From: Acaryochloris sp. IP29b_bin.137 | GTDB lineage: Bacteria > Cyanobacteriota > Cyanobacteriia > Thermosynechococcales > Thermosynechococcaceae | Assembly (NCBI RefSeq): GCF_028285745.1 | Contig: NZ_JANQOP010000124.1 | Location: 1-49,895 of the forward strand | DNA: 49,895 nt | Reading direction: 5' to 3' | Part shown: positions 36,858-45,011 of the stretch, in pieces | How the letters are laid out: every line of letters starts with the position of its first letter | How positions within the stretch are numbered: the stretch's first letter is position 1 | The notes under the pieces: generated by a model | Databases searched by the model: none | The model's input: only the letters and a program-made list of their open reading frames with translations | What the model was told of the DNA's origin: nothing | Position numbers and translations under genes: made by a program

Positions 36858-36860
36858 TGC

Positions 36861-37799
36861 TTACTCCATAATCGTCAGGGGAATCTTATACCAGCGGGGC
36901 CATTGGGATTCAGACGAAATCCATTCCGTGGGCAGGGGTGGGTAAGACTGCGATAAAAATGGACCTAAATCCCCAAAAAAACTGCTTTTACCAAAATCCC
37001 GGACGCTGGGTTCACCCGAAATATTGGCTAATTCGGCGGTCGTCTTGAGGGCATCATAATAATTACCGAGAGAATCTACTAGATTTTTCTCTTTGGCTTG
37101 AGTTCCTGTAAAGATCCGGCCATCGGCTAACGGCTTAAGTTTGTCTAAAGACATCTCTCGTCCAGCCACGATGGCATCCAAGAACTGCTGATACGATTCA
37201 TCTACGACGCCTTGCAGGATTTTTCGCTCTTCGGGTTTGGTCTCTCGGAAGGGAGACAGAATATCTTTCAACGGTCCACTTTGAATCGTGTTGGTTTGGA
37301 CGCCAATCTTATCCATTAGGGATGAGACATTTTGGGTGCGGACAATCACCCCAATTGAGCCAGTGATGGAGGACGGATTGGCCACAATATGGTCAGCTGC
37401 ACTGGCAATGTAGTAGCCCCCCGAAGCAGCCACATCTCCTAAACTGGCAATAATCTTAATATCTGAGTCATTGCGGGTGCGCATCAGTTCCTCATAGACA
37501 GCTTGAGAGGCAGCAGCGGTCCCACCCGGGCTATTGATCCGTAGCAAAATCGCTTTAATGCCCTCATCTTCTCGAGCATTTTTAATGCTCTGAATCAGTT
37601 TATTGGCGTTAGCTCCATCCCCGGAGCTGAAGGCTCCCCCCGAGGATTCATCGCTGATCACACCATAAACATTGATCAAGGCGACATTAGCAGACCCTGG
37701 CGACTTGCTTTTGCTAACCGATCCGCCCAACCAGTTTCCCAAAGCAGCAATAAAACAGAGAGTCACTAATGCTAAAGCCAGGATGCGATTCAAACGCAT
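36861..37799 (-). CDS. sppA: Signal peptide peptidase SppA (36K type)
   Basis: A 312-residue S49 serine protease that degrades cleaved signal peptides at the membrane. It has an N-terminal membrane anchor (ILALALVTLCFIAALGNWL), the ILLRINSPGGTAAASQAVYEE segment, the catalytic Ser in GDVAASGGYYIASAADHI and the general-base Lys in QSGPLKDILSPFRETKPEE (compared from memory with the Bacillus SppA Ser/Lys dyad). The length fits the short SppA form with one protease domain. ATG 37799. The Yip1-like gene follows by 3 bp. Confidence 0.93.
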   Translation of the reverse strand: MRLNRILALALVTLCFIAALGNWLGGSVSKSKSPGSANVALINVYGVISDESSGGAFSSGDGANANKLIQSIKNAREDEGIKAILLRINSPGGTAAASQAVYEELMRTRNDSDIKIIASLGDVAASGGYYIASAADHIVANPSSITGSIGVIVRTQNVSSLMDKIGVQTNTIQSGPLKDILSPFRETKPEERKILQGVVDESYQQFLDAIVAGREMSLDKLKPLADGRIFTGTQAKEKNLVDSLGNYYDALKTTAELANISGEPSVRDFGKSSFFGDLGPFLSQSYPPLPTEWISSESQWPRWYKIPLTIME

Positions 37800-37936
37800 A
37801 GCAAGACATGCTCCTTTAATTGAACATTGGTTGGACGGGCAACCGATAGGACCCCAAAGATTGGGCTTAACCTATTCCCTTAGACGGCAACCGCCTACCT
37901 TATCAGTGTCCCACCTATTGTAGAAGGTTCGGGCCT

Positions 37937-39211
37937 TTACAGGACTGTGCGGTTTAAATAGGGCTGCAAGACGTCAGGGACGTGAACCGTCCCATCCGGT
38001 TGCTGATAATTTTCTAAGACGGCCGCCATGGTTCGTCCGACGGCCAAGCCCGATCCATTCAGGGTATGGACAAACTGGGTCCCTTTCTGACCCGATTCTT
38101 TAAAGCGGATATTGCCTCGTCTCGCTTGGAAGTCGAGGAAATTAGAGCAGCTGGAAATTTCCCGGTAACCGTCTGCCGAGGGGAGCCATACTTCGAGGTC
38201 GTAGCATTTTGCAGCTGAAAATCCGAGGTCCCCCGTACAAAGCTCGACCACGCGATAAGGCAGTTTCAGCGCCTCTAAAATAGCAGCCGCATGGTTAACA
38301 AGGGTCTCATGTTCGGCGGCTGAGGTACTGGGATGCACCAATTTGACCAGTTCAACTTTATTAAATTGATGAAGCCGGATCAGGCCCCGGGTATCGCGCC
38401 CATAGCTCCCTGCTTCTCGTCGAAAACAAGGGGTATAGGCACAGTGATAGATGGGTAGATCTTCAGCGTTGATAATCTCATCCCGGTAGAGGTTGGTGAC
38501 AGGGACTTCGGCGGTGGGACTCAGCCACAAGTCATCTTGATCACATTTAAAGCTTTCTTCGGCGAACTTGGGGAGTTGTCCGGTCGCCGTTAAAGAATCG
38601 CTGTTGACCAGAACGGGTGGTAGAACTTCGACATAGCCGGCTGCTACCTGTTGATCGAGCATCAATTGAATCAGGGCACGTTCTAAGGCAGCCCCAGCTC
38701 CAACCAATGTAGCAAAGCGACTTTGAGCAATTTTGACAGAGCGCTCAAAGTTTAAAATACCGAGATTTTCACCAATTTCCCAATGGGCCAGTTTGGCATT
38801 GTTAGGAATGTATTCTGCTCCCCATTGCCGCACTTCGATATTGTCTGTTTCATTTTTACCCACTGGGGTATCATCACTGGGTAAATTCGGTATCGTCAGC
38901 AACAGCTCGCCAATTTCGGCTTTTAGATCGCGTTCTTGTGGTTCTAACTCACTCAGAGTGGCTTTGACGGTGCCGCCTTCCTGTCGCAGTTCCTGAATTT
39001 CTGGATCTTGAGGATTGGAGCCGGATTTCATCCGTTCGCCGATCGTTTTACCAATTTGATTACTGCGGGCTTGGAGTTGCGATCGCTGGGTCTCCAATTC
39101 GCGCTGCTTTTGATCTAGGTCCAAAATAGCCTGCAGATCATACTCTCCCCGCCGACTGAGACGATCTGCAAAGGCTCCCGGGTGATCCCGTAGCTGCTTT
39201 AAATCAATCAC
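37937..39211 (-). CDS. serS: Seryl-tRNA synthetase
   Basis: A 424-residue class II synthetase that charges tRNA-Ser. The N-terminal antiparallel coiled-coil arm that contacts the tRNA covers about 25-105 ([20 protein letters not shown] and the return helix). The catalytic core shows motif 1 around [15 protein letters not shown], motif 2 [20 protein letters not shown] and motif 3 [19 protein letters not shown]. Length and order are normal. The start is GTG 39211 ([14 protein letters not shown]), which matches the family start. It is transcribed apart from sppA, with 137 bp between them. Confidence 0.96.
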   Translation of the reverse strand: MIDLKQLRDHPGAFADRLSRRGEYDLQAILDLDQKQRELETQRSQLQARSNQIGKTIGERMKSGSNPQDPEIQELRQEGGTVKATLSELEPQERDLKAEIGELLLTIPNLPSDDTPVGKNETDNIEVRQWGAEYIPNNAKLAHWEIGENLGILNFERSVKIAQSRFATLVGAGAALERALIQLMLDQQVAAGYVEVLPPVLVNSDSLTATGQLPKFAEESFKCDQDDLWLSPTAEVPVTNLYRDEIINAEDLPIYHCAYTPCFRREAGSYGRDTRGLIRLHQFNKVELVKLVHPSTSAAEHETLVNHAAAILEALKLPYRVVELCTGDLGFSAAKCYDLEVWLPSADGYREISSCSNFLDFQARRGNIRFKESGQKGTQFVHTLNGSGLAVGRTMAAVLENYQQPDGTVHVPDVLQPYLNRTVL

Positions 39212-39399
39212 GTTTCAACTGTTCCGCTGCGCGATACCGACAACTTAACAGGATATACCGGATATCGGGTTAACGATCAGAGTTCAGTTAGGTGGATGCG
39301 CATAGTCCATGGTTTTTCTCGATTGTTGGATGACGCTTTCGTCAGATGGAGCGGATTTAGGGATGGATCGCGGATCTAGCCTCATTCGTCCCTGAAACT

Positions 39400-39939
39400 C
39401 TAGATAACGTCAGTAGAGACTTCCGCATACTTGAGAATCATTTGAATGGTATTGAGTTCATGCTCAATGCAGGACATCTCGGTATTGAAATCTTGATGCA
39501 GGTTGGTCTGAGCATCAAAGATATCATGGCCCGGCCGATAGTCTTCCTGAGCACAGCGATGATCAAAATAGAGTTCTTCCAGAATCGTTAAACTGGCTTG
39601 CCAGCGTTGTAAATCCAACACCCTAATTTGGCGAATCCAAGCCTGTTTGACATAGATCGGCAGAAAGCGAGATAGCTGGATATATGAGATTAGGCGGTGG
39701 CAGGAGAGTGCAATTAGCTCTCCTAGAGAAGGGAGCGTTGCGGATGTTTCCACGGCCTGGAACAACGAGGTTTGGGCATCCGTTGAACAGGTCACTTTGG
39801 CGTGATCTCGGTTTAGCGAGATGGCATATAGGGATGGGGTTGAGTTGGCCCATGTCGCCTGGATGGCCTCATCCCTTTTGTGTGGATTCCAATCGGACTT
39901 AGATCCTTGAGTTCCTTTATCTAAGAAATTGCTAACCAT
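39400..39939 (-). CDS. Hypothetical protein
   Basis: A 179-residue soluble protein with no family I can name. The first 50 residues are polar; the rest is mostly helical (LGELIALSCHRLISYIQLSRF, IRVLDLQRWQASLTILEEL, CIEHELNTIQMILKYAEV), with several acidic and His residues. There is no signal peptide or membrane helix. The start MVSNFLDKGTQ (39939) lies about 170 bp downstream, on the - strand, of a CRP-like palindrome at 40110. Confidence 0.6.
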   Translation of the reverse strand: MVSNFLDKGTQGSKSDWNPHKRDEAIQATWANSTPSLYAISLNRDHAKVTCSTDAQTSLFQAVETSATLPSLGELIALSCHRLISYIQLSRFLPIYVKQAWIRQIRVLDLQRWQASLTILEELYFDHRCAQEDYRPGHDIFDAQTNLHQDFNTEMSCIEHELNTIQMILKYAEVSTDVI

Positions 39940-40049
39940 TTATACTTCTCCCAGTCATCATTCCCCCTTCCACAGAGACCCAAGTTGCAAACCCTGTATT
40001 GAATCCTTGAGCCGTCCTATTGGAGGGATATGCTAAGCATCTCAGATCT

Positions 40050-40082
40050 AAAAAGGGTCAGCGATGAGAATCATCACTGACC
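40050..40082 (-). terminator. Rho-independent terminator of the pseudokinase gene
   Basis: A 12-bp stem with one mismatch (GGTCAG-T-GATGA / TCATC-G-CTGACC) around a 3-base loop is followed by CC and five T on the - strand. It lies 83 bp after the pseudokinase stop. Confidence 0.8.
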
Positions 40083-40109
40083 ACGGCTGAGAGCTATCAC
40101 GACGATGAC

Positions 40110-40123
40110 GTGATTGTTATCAC
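40110..40123. promoter_or_regulatory. CRP-like palindrome
   Basis: GTGATTGTTATCAC fits the core GTGA-N6-TCAC of the cyanobacterial cAMP receptor protein (SyCRP1) site. It lies about 170 bp upstream of the start of the unknown gene 39400-39939. Binding is not shown. Confidence 0.3.
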
Positions 40124-40164
40124 TTAAAGCGAATTCAAGATGCTTGGCGGTGGGAACGGACTGG

Positions 40165-41130
40165 CTATCCCGAATAGGAATGGAGAGACGGCTCGGAAGG
40201 ATTTAAGCTGAGCAAGCAAGAATTCAAATAGGCTCCCATCTGTGCCATTAGCGTGGAGTGGGCTAAGAGGGACTCTTGGACAAATTGACCGGGTGCAGCC
40301 AGAGCTTTCAGCATTTGTCGAGCCGTGAGAAATCGCTCTCCCGGGAACCGAGCAATCGCCTTATTTAAGATAGCGACAAAGGCCGAATCTTCTGCGAATG
40401 CCGCTTCGTGCCAATCGCCGATCCCCGTATCCAGATTGAACAAGTCGTAGGGGGTTTGTCCGGTTATCAAATAAATACCGATCAGACCCAGGCTGTAAAG
40501 ATTGCTGGAGTAATAATGTTGATCGAGAATGACTTGCTCGTGGGGTAGGAAACCAGAGATGGGAATCCAGGGGATGGGCCGGATGTCGTTCTCTAACAAC
40601 GTATTGGCAATCACCTGATTCAGTAGACCTCCGTATTGGAGCACGGGTTTTTGGTCTTCTTCCCGTAGCACAATGTTGTTGGGTTCTAATGCACAGTGGA
40701 CCACCTGATTTTTGTGTAGATAGTCCACGAGAGTCAGTATCTTGGTCAAAATATGTTGAACGGTGTCCTCATCTAAGGCTCCCTGTTCTTGAACGGTTTG
40801 GGTGAGGGTGAGCCCTGGAACCCATTCCTCAACCAGGTACATTTGACCAGTCGTATCGACAAAGCTAGATAGCCAAGGAATTTGGTCATGAATTCCACCT
40901 AGTTTTTGCCAGGTATCGATTTCGGATTGAAGGCGATCGCAAAGCTGTTTTTGGATATAAGCATCTGTGGTTAGGGGTTTAACCTGGCGAATAATGCATG
41001 GCCGACGAGACGGAAGCTGCGTATCTTCTGCTAGCCAGGCGATACTCCAAGGTCCGTCTTCGAGAATACGGACAATCTGGTAGCGATGATTGAGTAAAGT
41101 AGGTGTCGGTGTGATACTAGCGTTCGCCAT
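40165..41130 (-). CDS. Protein-kinase-like protein, catalytically degenerate (pseudokinase)
   Basis: A 321-residue Ser/Thr-kinase fold of the cyanobacterial PknB type. N-lobe: HRYQIVRILEDGPWSIAWLAED. C-lobe: LVDYLHKNQVVHCALEPNNIV and NLYSLGLIGIYLITGQTPYDLF. Key residues are missing: HRDLKPxN reads HCALEPNN (catalytic Asp to Ala, Lys to Glu), DFG reads YGG, and the Gly-rich loop and VAIK Lys (RQVK) are altered. Phosphotransfer is therefore unlikely; a regulatory or scaffold role is probable. ATG 41130 (MANASITPTPTLLNHRY) is preferred over ATG 41151. A terminator follows and a CRP-like site lies about 190 bp upstream. Confidence 0.8.
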   Translation of the reverse strand: MANASITPTPTLLNHRYQIVRILEDGPWSIAWLAEDTQLPSRRPCIIRQVKPLTTDAYIQKQLCDRLQSEIDTWQKLGGIHDQIPWLSSFVDTTGQMYLVEEWVPGLTLTQTVQEQGALDEDTVQHILTKILTLVDYLHKNQVVHCALEPNNIVLREEDQKPVLQYGGLLNQVIANTLLENDIRPIPWIPISGFLPHEQVILDQHYYSSNLYSLGLIGIYLITGQTPYDLFNLDTGIGDWHEAAFAEDSAFVAILNKAIARFPGERFLTARQMLKALAAPGQFVQESLLAHSTLMAQMGAYLNSCLLSLNPSEPSLHSYSG

Positions 41131-41317
41131 GGTGTGTGGCCCCCAGAACATTTATGTCTTGACAATGGCAGCTTTATCAGGTCCACTCAGTGAGGCGTAT
41201 CACATCCGGGAATTGAACCTAGTCACAAAAGCATGGCTAATCGCTGGGGCTTGATAACCTCAGTGTGAGATGAGCACACGAGAATAGAGCTTAATACAGG
41301 CCATCTTGAATTCTGAG

Positions 41318-41333
41318 TGTGATCGCTATCACC
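41318..41333. promoter_or_regulatory. CRP-like palindrome upstream of the pseudokinase
   Basis: TGTGATCGCTATCACC is a near-match to TGTGA-N6-TCACA (the last A is C). It lies about 190 bp upstream of the pseudokinase start and 1 bp beyond the end of the broken higA. A SyCRP1-type regulator is the candidate. Confidence 0.4.
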
Positions 41334-41334
41334 C

Positions 41335-41757
41335 TTAAATAAAAAGTCCTGCATCAACGCCAAAGTAATCAGCCAAAGATTTAGCTTGAGTGATACTAAT
41401 ACCTCGCTTACCGTTCACCACTTCAGACACAACCCCTCGCGATCCAATAACACCGACCAAATCCTCTTGAATACATTCTCTGGTCTCCATCTAGTGCAGC
41501 AATACTTCACGGGGGCTACTGACAGGAATCGGATAAGCGGTATCTTCATACTTTTCAATCAGCATCACCAGTAGATCGAGAAGCGCTTCTTGTTCTGAGG
41601 TTTGATTCGGGAGATGTTCTAACTTTTGTGCAAGTGCGATGGCCGAAGGCCGGTCGATGATCATCGCAGCCTCGTTTTCCTGTTCAGAAGTGATCACTTT
41701 GGGACGATACTCCGCTAATAATTGACTGTAGATATCCGCATTAAAAGTAAGGGGCAT
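41335..41757 (-). pseudogene. higA: HigA-like antitoxin, interrupted by one in-frame stop
   Basis: The - strand frame runs 141 codons from ATG 41757 to a TAA at 41335, with one TAG at 41491-41493. Before it: LAQKLEHLPNQTSEQEALLDL. After it: QEDLVGVIGSRGVVSEVVNG, then ISITQAKSLADYFGVDAG. This is the full HigA pattern, including the helix-turn-helix with GSRGVVSEVVNGKRG. A single base change (for example TTG to TAG) explains the break. The second half, from Met right after the stop, could still be made as about 51 residues. It overlaps the HigB remnant upstream. Confidence 0.75.
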
Positions 41758-41857
41758 TTTCCCAGAGATTTTTATCGTGATCAGTGTGGGTCAGAATATA
41801 TTTGGTGTAGACTTGCTGCTTAACGTAGTTGATATCCACAACTAAACAATAACTAGC
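41741..41857 (-). pseudogene. higB: HigB-like toxin, C-terminal remnant
   Basis: The - strand frame, open from 41857 with no start, reads LVVDINYVKQQVYTKYILTH, then TDHDKNLWENAPYF before a TAA. This matches the C-terminal half of HigB mRNA-interferase toxins (the VVxINY...YILTH-x-x-YDK block). The stop falls inside the start of higA, as in intact higBA pairs. The first half is missing and is replaced by an unrelated ABC fragment. Confidence 0.55.
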
Positions 41858-41858
41858 T

Positions 41859-41966
41859 CAAGACGAAGGTTATACGGTGATGTTGGTGACTCACGACAAC
41901 CGCATTCTAGATATGGCCGATCGAATCCTGCAAATGGAAGACGGTCAGCTACCGCCCTCAGACTAA
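41859..41966 (+). pseudogene. ABC transporter ATPase C-terminal remnant (DevA/LolD-like)
   Basis: Thirty-five codons ending at TAA 41964-41966: DEGYTVMLVTHDNRILDMAD, then RILQMEDGQLPPSD. This is the H-loop and C-terminal tail of DevA-type exporter ATPases. Walker A, signature and Walker B are all missing. It points the opposite way to the adjacent higB remnant, so the junction marks a deletion or rearrangement. Confidence 0.6.
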
Positions 41967-42081
41967 AGGCTTGTTGCTATAGTCTGAACTTGTGCGCAGG
42001 AGTCTCAATGCTGAGATGATATGGAGTGAATTGCTCAAAGAATACTATCTGAGTAAGAGCTGTTGTCTTGAGATTGTTGTG

Positions 42082-42633
42082 ATGACTCGAAAAACAATAA
42101 CTGCCGAAGAATTATTGGAGCGTTATGCTGCTGGAGAGAGAGATTTCAGCAATATTCAAGAGATCAAGTTCGAGATCTGTCGCCAAGCTCTATGTCAAAT
42201 GAACCTCAGCGGCATTAATTTGAGTGGACTCGTACTGGAAGAACTCCCTCTGGATCAAATTAATTTTACTAAGGCTATTTTGCGAGAGACCAACTTCTTC
42301 GAATCGGGATTGGATGAAGCTATTTTCAGAGAAGCCGATTTGACTAAAGCCAGTCTCTTTTTTGCAGACTTGGATGGAGCTGACCTATCCTATGCCAAGT
42401 TAATTGAGGCTAACCTGGGTGGTGCCAGTATGATTGGTGCTAATTTGACTGGTGCTGACTTAACTAGAGCCGATTTAGCAGGAACTTATCTAGATAAGGC
42501 TAATTTGACGGACGCCAAATTGTTTGAAGCGTTGGTTGGAGATGCAGAGGCGGGGTTTGCCTATTTGGAGACTGCGATTTTTTGCAACACTACTATGCCG
42601 GACGGTTCCATCCGTACAGATATTCAAAGCTAA
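42082..42633 (+). CDS. Pentapeptide repeat protein
   Basis: A 183-residue protein from ATG 42082 (MTRKTITAEELLERYAAGERDFSNI). After a short helical start, repeats of the A(D/N)Lxx type build a right-handed beta helix (about 50-165), for example EANLGGASMIGANLTGADLT. The N-terminal ERYAAGERDFSNI matches ISQYDAGTRDFTDI in the larger pentapeptide gene downstream, so the two are related. The frame stays open upstream to ATG 41992, but the later start matches the relative. Function unknown; some family members mimic DNA. Confidence 0.85.
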   Translation: MTRKTITAEELLERYAAGERDFSNIQEIKFEICRQALCQMNLSGINLSGLVLEELPLDQINFTKAILRETNFFESGLDEAIFREADLTKASLFFADLDGADLSYAKLIEANLGGASMIGANLTGADLTRADLAGTYLDKANLTDAKLFEALVGDAEAGFAYLETAIFCNTTMPDGSIRTDIQS

Positions 42634-42804
42634 CTCCCCCCTACTCAAATCAAAGAGTCCAGCAAATTAACAATTAAGATATCCGGCGGGCATGGGAATA
42701 ATAATTTTGCTACTCCAAAATGGAGATTACGCTCTAAAGTTTGCGATTGCTGATAGCTTATCGAAACTTAGTGATACATCTTCCAACCCCAAGCTTCAAT
42801 CTCC

Positions 42805-44739
42805 ATGTCCAATACAACCAACGCCAACATCTTAATTAGCCAGTACGACGCTGGCACTCGTGATTTCACAGATATCAACCTTAATTCAGCCAAATTTTAT
42901 GGCTCTCTCCACCACCCCATACTATTGGCCCACATCATTCTGGAAAAAGCTGATATAGAGAATGGAATTTTCTCTCATGTCGATTTGACAGGTGCAAACT
43001 TCCGTAGGGCCAATCTAAACGGTTGTTCATTTACGGGACCAATGCCAGAAGTCGATTTTACTGAAGCAAATCTCAGTAATACCAAAATTGGCCCCGGAGA
43101 TCGGCGCGATGCCGTTTTTGCTTATGCCAACTTAACCAATGCAGACTTTGGTGGGAACCATTCGCGCGCAACGAAACAGGCCGATTACGAAAACATTGAC
43201 CTACGCTACGCGAACTTAACAGGTGCACAACTCACTTCTAACTTCTCGGGCGCAGATTTTCGCGGTGCTCAACTCACAAACGCAATCTTCAAAGACAAGA
43301 GTAGTTACTGGTATCGCGCTACTTTGATTAGAACAAATTTCCATGGTGTTGATCTCAAAAACCACGATTTATCAGGGCTCGACTTAAGCGAAGCAAATCT
43401 AAGTGATACAAACCTGACTAATACCAATCTGGCCCATGCTAACTTAACAGGCGCTGATCTACGGGGGGCAATTTTAGAAGGGACAATTTTGGATCAGGCC
43501 AACCTGCTAAATGCCCAGTTTGATGACACTTTCGAAGCACACGGTAAAAACTTCTATGCTTGGGCAATTCAAAATCAGCAGGGTATGGGGCGCGATTTCG
43601 GTGCCGTTGACCTGACTTGCCTTAATTTGAAGGAATGCGACCTTAGTAGAAGCAATTTAACTGAGGCCAATCTGGAGCAAACTAATCTTGCCAGTGCCAA
43701 TCTCCAAGATGCCCAACTTCAGCGTGCCAATCTTTATCGAGCCAACCTAACAGAAGCACAGTTAGCTAACAGTAATTTACAGGGAATACGAGCCATTGGG
43801 GCTAATTTTAGCGGTAGCTCTCTGGCCTCAGCTAACCTTATTCAGGCAGACTTAACGGATGCTTGTTTCGTAGGGGCCACGTTGGCAACGGCCCATTTGC
43901 AAGGGGCAAATCTCAGTAATGCCAATTTAATCGGTAGCGACTTGTCCAAAGCCAATCTAGACGATTGTACGCTCACAAACGCGATTATCTTCGATGTTGA
44001 TTTCTCACAAGCGGTTAATGTCCCAGAAAAACTGCTGAACTACATAGAAATCAGTCATTCCTTAGGTATTCGACCACTGCATCGATTCACAACGATTTCA
44101 GAACAACAACTTCAAATCTGTAACGACCAGTATGGCCCAGATGCAAGTCAATACAACAATTATGCTGTTTGGTTTGATCAAGTTCCTTTGCTACCCAGTT
44201 ATCAAGTTCCTCGATCCTTACTCGATACACTCTTTAGCCTCTCCCCAATCACACAGGAAACTTGGAGAGGGAATGCATCAGAAATGTACTACAGTTCACC
44301 TTTCTTTTTCAACATTTTCTCTAAGCCTAGTAGTTTATTGGGAGACCTTGAACCCACCACAGATGAAAAAAGAGAGCTAATGAAGCTTGGAGCAAAGATT
44401 TTTGCCCCAATCAAAGTCTTTTTCAATGATCTTGAATCTGACTATGCTAAGACAATTAAGCGTCCCCTAATACGGCAATCATCTGAAGAATTTGCCCAAT
44501 GGATTATCAAAACCTCCGGATTAATTCTGAGGGAAGATGGGGATGGCGCATCGGCAGAAATTCCCCCAAATACAGCCCGGATTACATCAGCGGCAACAGA
44601 ATTAGCCACTTTAGTGGGTCAGGAAGTTGTCATTTGTCTATTAAACGAAGGTGATTACAACGAGAATGAGCAATATTCTGCCTACGCTGTGATCAGTCAG
44701 AACTATCTCATGTTTTTCTTAAAGTACTGGGAGCTATAG
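42805..44739 (+). CDS. Large pentapeptide repeat protein with a C-terminal globular domain
   Basis: A 644-residue protein. Residues about 8-25 share the YDAGTRDFTDI leader with the upstream gene. A long pentapeptide array (about 50-410; ANLSDTNLTNTNLAHANLTG and many more) has non-repeat inserts, for example at about 245-270 (HGKNFYAWAIQNQQGMGRDF). The last 230 residues are a different domain with mixed alpha/beta content (LHRFTTISEQQLQICNDQYG near the start, QEVVICLLNEGDYNENEQYS near the end). I do not recognise that domain. There is no signal peptide or membrane helix. ATG 42805. Confidence 0.82.
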   Translation: MSNTTNANILISQYDAGTRDFTDINLNSAKFYGSLHHPILLAHIILEKADIENGIFSHVDLTGANFRRANLNGCSFTGPMPEVDFTEANLSNTKIGPGDRRDAVFAYANLTNADFGGNHSRATKQADYENIDLRYANLTGAQLTSNFSGADFRGAQLTNAIFKDKSSYWYRATLIRTNFHGVDLKNHDLSGLDLSEANLSDTNLTNTNLAHANLTGADLRGAILEGTILDQANLLNAQFDDTFEAHGKNFYAWAIQNQQGMGRDFGAVDLTCLNLKECDLSRSNLTEANLEQTNLASANLQDAQLQRANLYRANLTEAQLANSNLQGIRAIGANFSGSSLASANLIQADLTDACFVGATLATAHLQGANLSNANLIGSDLSKANLDDCTLTNAIIFDVDFSQAVNVPEKLLNYIEISHSLGIRPLHRFTTISEQQLQICNDQYGPDASQYNNYAVWFDQVPLLPSYQVPRSLLDTLFSLSPITQETWRGNASEMYYSSPFFFNIFSKPSSLLGDLEPTTDEKRELMKLGAKIFAPIKVFFNDLESDYAKTIKRPLIRQSSEEFAQWIIKTSGLILREDGDGASAEIPPNTARITSAATELATLVGQEVVICLLNEGDYNENEQYSAYAVISQNYLMFFLKYWEL

Positions 44740-45011
44740 TTTCTGGTAAAGACTGAATACCCATCCAATCACACCAGGATAGGGCTGGCATTAGTTTTAT
44801 AGTACTATCGTCTGACTTTTGCCTTAGATTTGGAATGTTGACCAATACTTCTTTGAGTGGAACCTATGTTGATAGGGTTAATCTGGCAGTATTTACTTTA
44901 ATCAAATAAGGTTGATAGCCTTGCTAATCTCGCTTCAGCGTTTTCTTTATTCGGCATCATGCCCATGAATCCTATACTTTGACCTAAGTTAGTCAGTATT
45001 TGGAGGAAAGC
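44740..45011. other. Intergenic region, nothing identified
   Basis: This 272-bp gap holds no gene, hairpin or repeat that I can support. The strong ribosome site of the next gene (GGAGG 45002-45006) is at its right end. Confidence 0.4.
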
